Assembly: GCA_903949225.1 (NCBI GenBank)
Contig: CAJAYZ010000614.1
Location: 1-7,171, forward strand
Direction: 5' to 3'
Source of the DNA: an uncultured Planctomycetaceae bacterium
GTDB taxonomy: Bacteria > Planctomycetota > Planctomycetia > Pirellulales > UBA1268
Length of the DNA: 7,171 bases
Shown here: piece by piece, positions 6,437-7,171 of the stretch
Layout: every line of letters starts with the position of its first letter
How positions within the stretch are numbered: the first letter of the stretch is position 1
Position numbers and translations under genes: made by a program
Notes under the pieces: generated by a model
Seen by the model: only the letters and a program-made list of their open reading frames with translations
Databases searched by the model: none
What the model was told of the DNA's origin: nothing

Positions 6437-7171
6437 ATGCCACTGACTCCAGACGGCGCGGAGATCATAGGGACGGCGACCGTGGGGACGGCGACCGTGG
6501 GGACGGCGACCGTGGGGACGGCGACCGTGGGGCGGCCGATGCGGATCGATGGCCTCGTTCTCCCCGGCTCGCGGTTGGAGCCGGCCGCCGACCCGGGGCG
6601 GAAGGCGGCGCTCTCGGTGCGGATCGTCGCCGTCGCGCCGCATGGGGACCGTCTCCGCTACGACCTCGAAGCGACCGGCTGGCAAGGGGGCGACCACGAC
6701 CTGCGGGAGGTGCTCGTCCGCGCCGATGGCACGACGACCGACGATCTCCCGCCGCTCCTCCTCCGCACGACGTCGAGCCTCCCGGCCGGTTCTCCGCGCG
6801 TGAGCGTTCCTCCCCCCGCGCCTCCCCGGCAGCTCGGCGGCTACGGCCAGATGCTGTTCCTCCTCGGCTTGGCGTGGCTTGTCGGCCTCGCCCTCCTTTT
6901 GCGGCTCCGGAGAAGTGCCACTGGGAGTCTCCAGCCAAGCGCTGCGCCGCGCACGCCGGCCGATGAACTGGCGTTCCTCGTCGCCAAGGCTCGTGCGGGC
7001 ACGCTCGGCGACGGCGAGGGAGCGGCGATCGAGCGCCTCGTCTACGAAGCGTGGCGACAGCGGCTCGGCCTCGAGCGGACCGAGCCCCGCCAACTCGTCG
7101 CCGGCTTGCGCGAGGAGCCCGCCGCCGCCGCGGCCCTCGAGCGCCTCGAAGGCTGGCTCCATGCCCCCGGC
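6437..7171 (+). CDS. Single-pass membrane protein of the MoxR-DUF58 operon (3' end beyond window)
   Basis: The frame is open for 245 codons from ATG 6437 to the window edge with no stop, so the gene is truncated by the window. It starts 1 nt after the DUF58 stop, with GAGGG 7 nt upstream. Order of parts: a short polar N-terminus; (GTATV)x4 at 12-31; a soluble, beta-rich-looking domain at about 35-115 (MRIDGLVLPGSRLEP..., RLRYDLEATGW); a Pro-rich linker (122-131); one transmembrane helix at about 139-156 (MLFLLGLAWLVGLALLL) followed by RLRRS; and then a helical domain at about 173-245 (ADELAFLVAKARAG, IERLVYEAWRQRLGL). By the positive-inside rule the C-terminal domain is cytoplasmic and the N-terminal domain external, yet no signal peptide is present. 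In MoxR operons this place is often taken by small membrane proteins such as DUF4381-like or BatD-like ones. I do not recognise the family, and the function is unknown. Confidence 0.78.
   Translation, partial: MPLTPDGAEIIGTATVGTATVGTATVGTATVGRPMRIDGLVLPGSRLEPAADPGRKAALSVRIVAVAPHGDRLRYDLEATGWQGGDHDLREVLVRADGTTTDDLPPLLLRTTSSLPAGSPRVSVPPPAPPRQLGGYGQMLFLLGLAWLVGLALLLRLRRSATGSLQPSAAPRTPADELAFLVAKARAGTLGDGEGAAIERLVYEAWRQRLGLERTEPRQLVAGLREEPAAAAALERLEGWLHAPG
6470..6529 (+). repeat. Four perfect 15-bp tandem repeats, in frame
   Basis: The unit GGGACGGCGACCGTG occurs four times without mismatch (6470-6484, 6485-6499, 6500-6514, 6515-6529), followed by a GGG remnant. It lies near the 5' end of the third operon gene and encodes Gly-Thr-Ala-Thr-Val four times. 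The unit is a multiple of three, so copy-number change would alter protein length without shifting the frame. Each unit ends in GTG, a possible alternative start codon. Confidence 0.95.

Noticed and set aside
6326..7162. Minus-strand frame with HGRRP repeats
   Set aside because: It is the complement of the third operon gene. The repeat appears in every frame because its 15-bp unit has no stop in any frame, and the plus-strand frame has the start site, Shine-Dalgarno, membrane helix and operon fit.

Overview
The window is GC-rich throughout with strong third-position G/C bias, and six protein-coding genes account for almost all of it. The gene content suggests a Gram-negative bacterium, and I favour a planctomycete. 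The reasons are a signal-peptide PDZ protein with no attached protease, a MoxR / DUF58 pair followed by a single-pass membrane protein, and a small glycosyltransferase operon of mixed families. No marker gene fixes the taxonomy, so this is an inference. I see no rRNA, tRNA, CRISPR array, transposase or phage gene.

Minus-strand half (about 40-4304). Three glycosyltransferase genes are transcribed leftwards in the order GT2 (4304-3486), GT4 (3489-2311) and GT11 alpha-1,2-fucosyltransferase-like (2314-1439). Both junctions are 4-nt ATGA overlaps, so this is a translationally coupled operon. It probably assembles or decorates a cell-surface or exported glycan, with fucose added from GDP-fucose by the last enzyme. 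After a gap of about 200 bp on the same strand comes an exported protein with one PDZ domain, a Q/N-rich linker and a Pro/Ala/Gly-rich tail (1233-40).

Divergent intergenic region (4305-4538). It separates the glycosyltransferase operon from a rightward operon. It holds a 7-bp inverted repeat overlapping a weak sigma70-like promoter, then a larger GC-only two-tier hairpin in the presumed leader of the rightward operon.

Plus-strand half (4539-7171). This is a tightly packed operon: a MoxR-family AAA+ ATPase (4539-5570), a DUF58/VWA-like protein (5578-6435), and a single-pass membrane protein (6437 to beyond the window end). The third gene has four perfect 15-bp tandem repeats near its 5' end, encoding (Gly-Thr-Ala-Thr-Val)x4. 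The set matches the start of a MoxR/Bat-type module, in which the ATPase is thought to act as a chaperone with VWA partners at the envelope. The remaining genes would lie to the right, outside the window.

Nothing here is an obviously new system. The points most worth a second look are the in-frame minisatellite and odd topology of the third operon gene, and the structured leader ahead of moxR.
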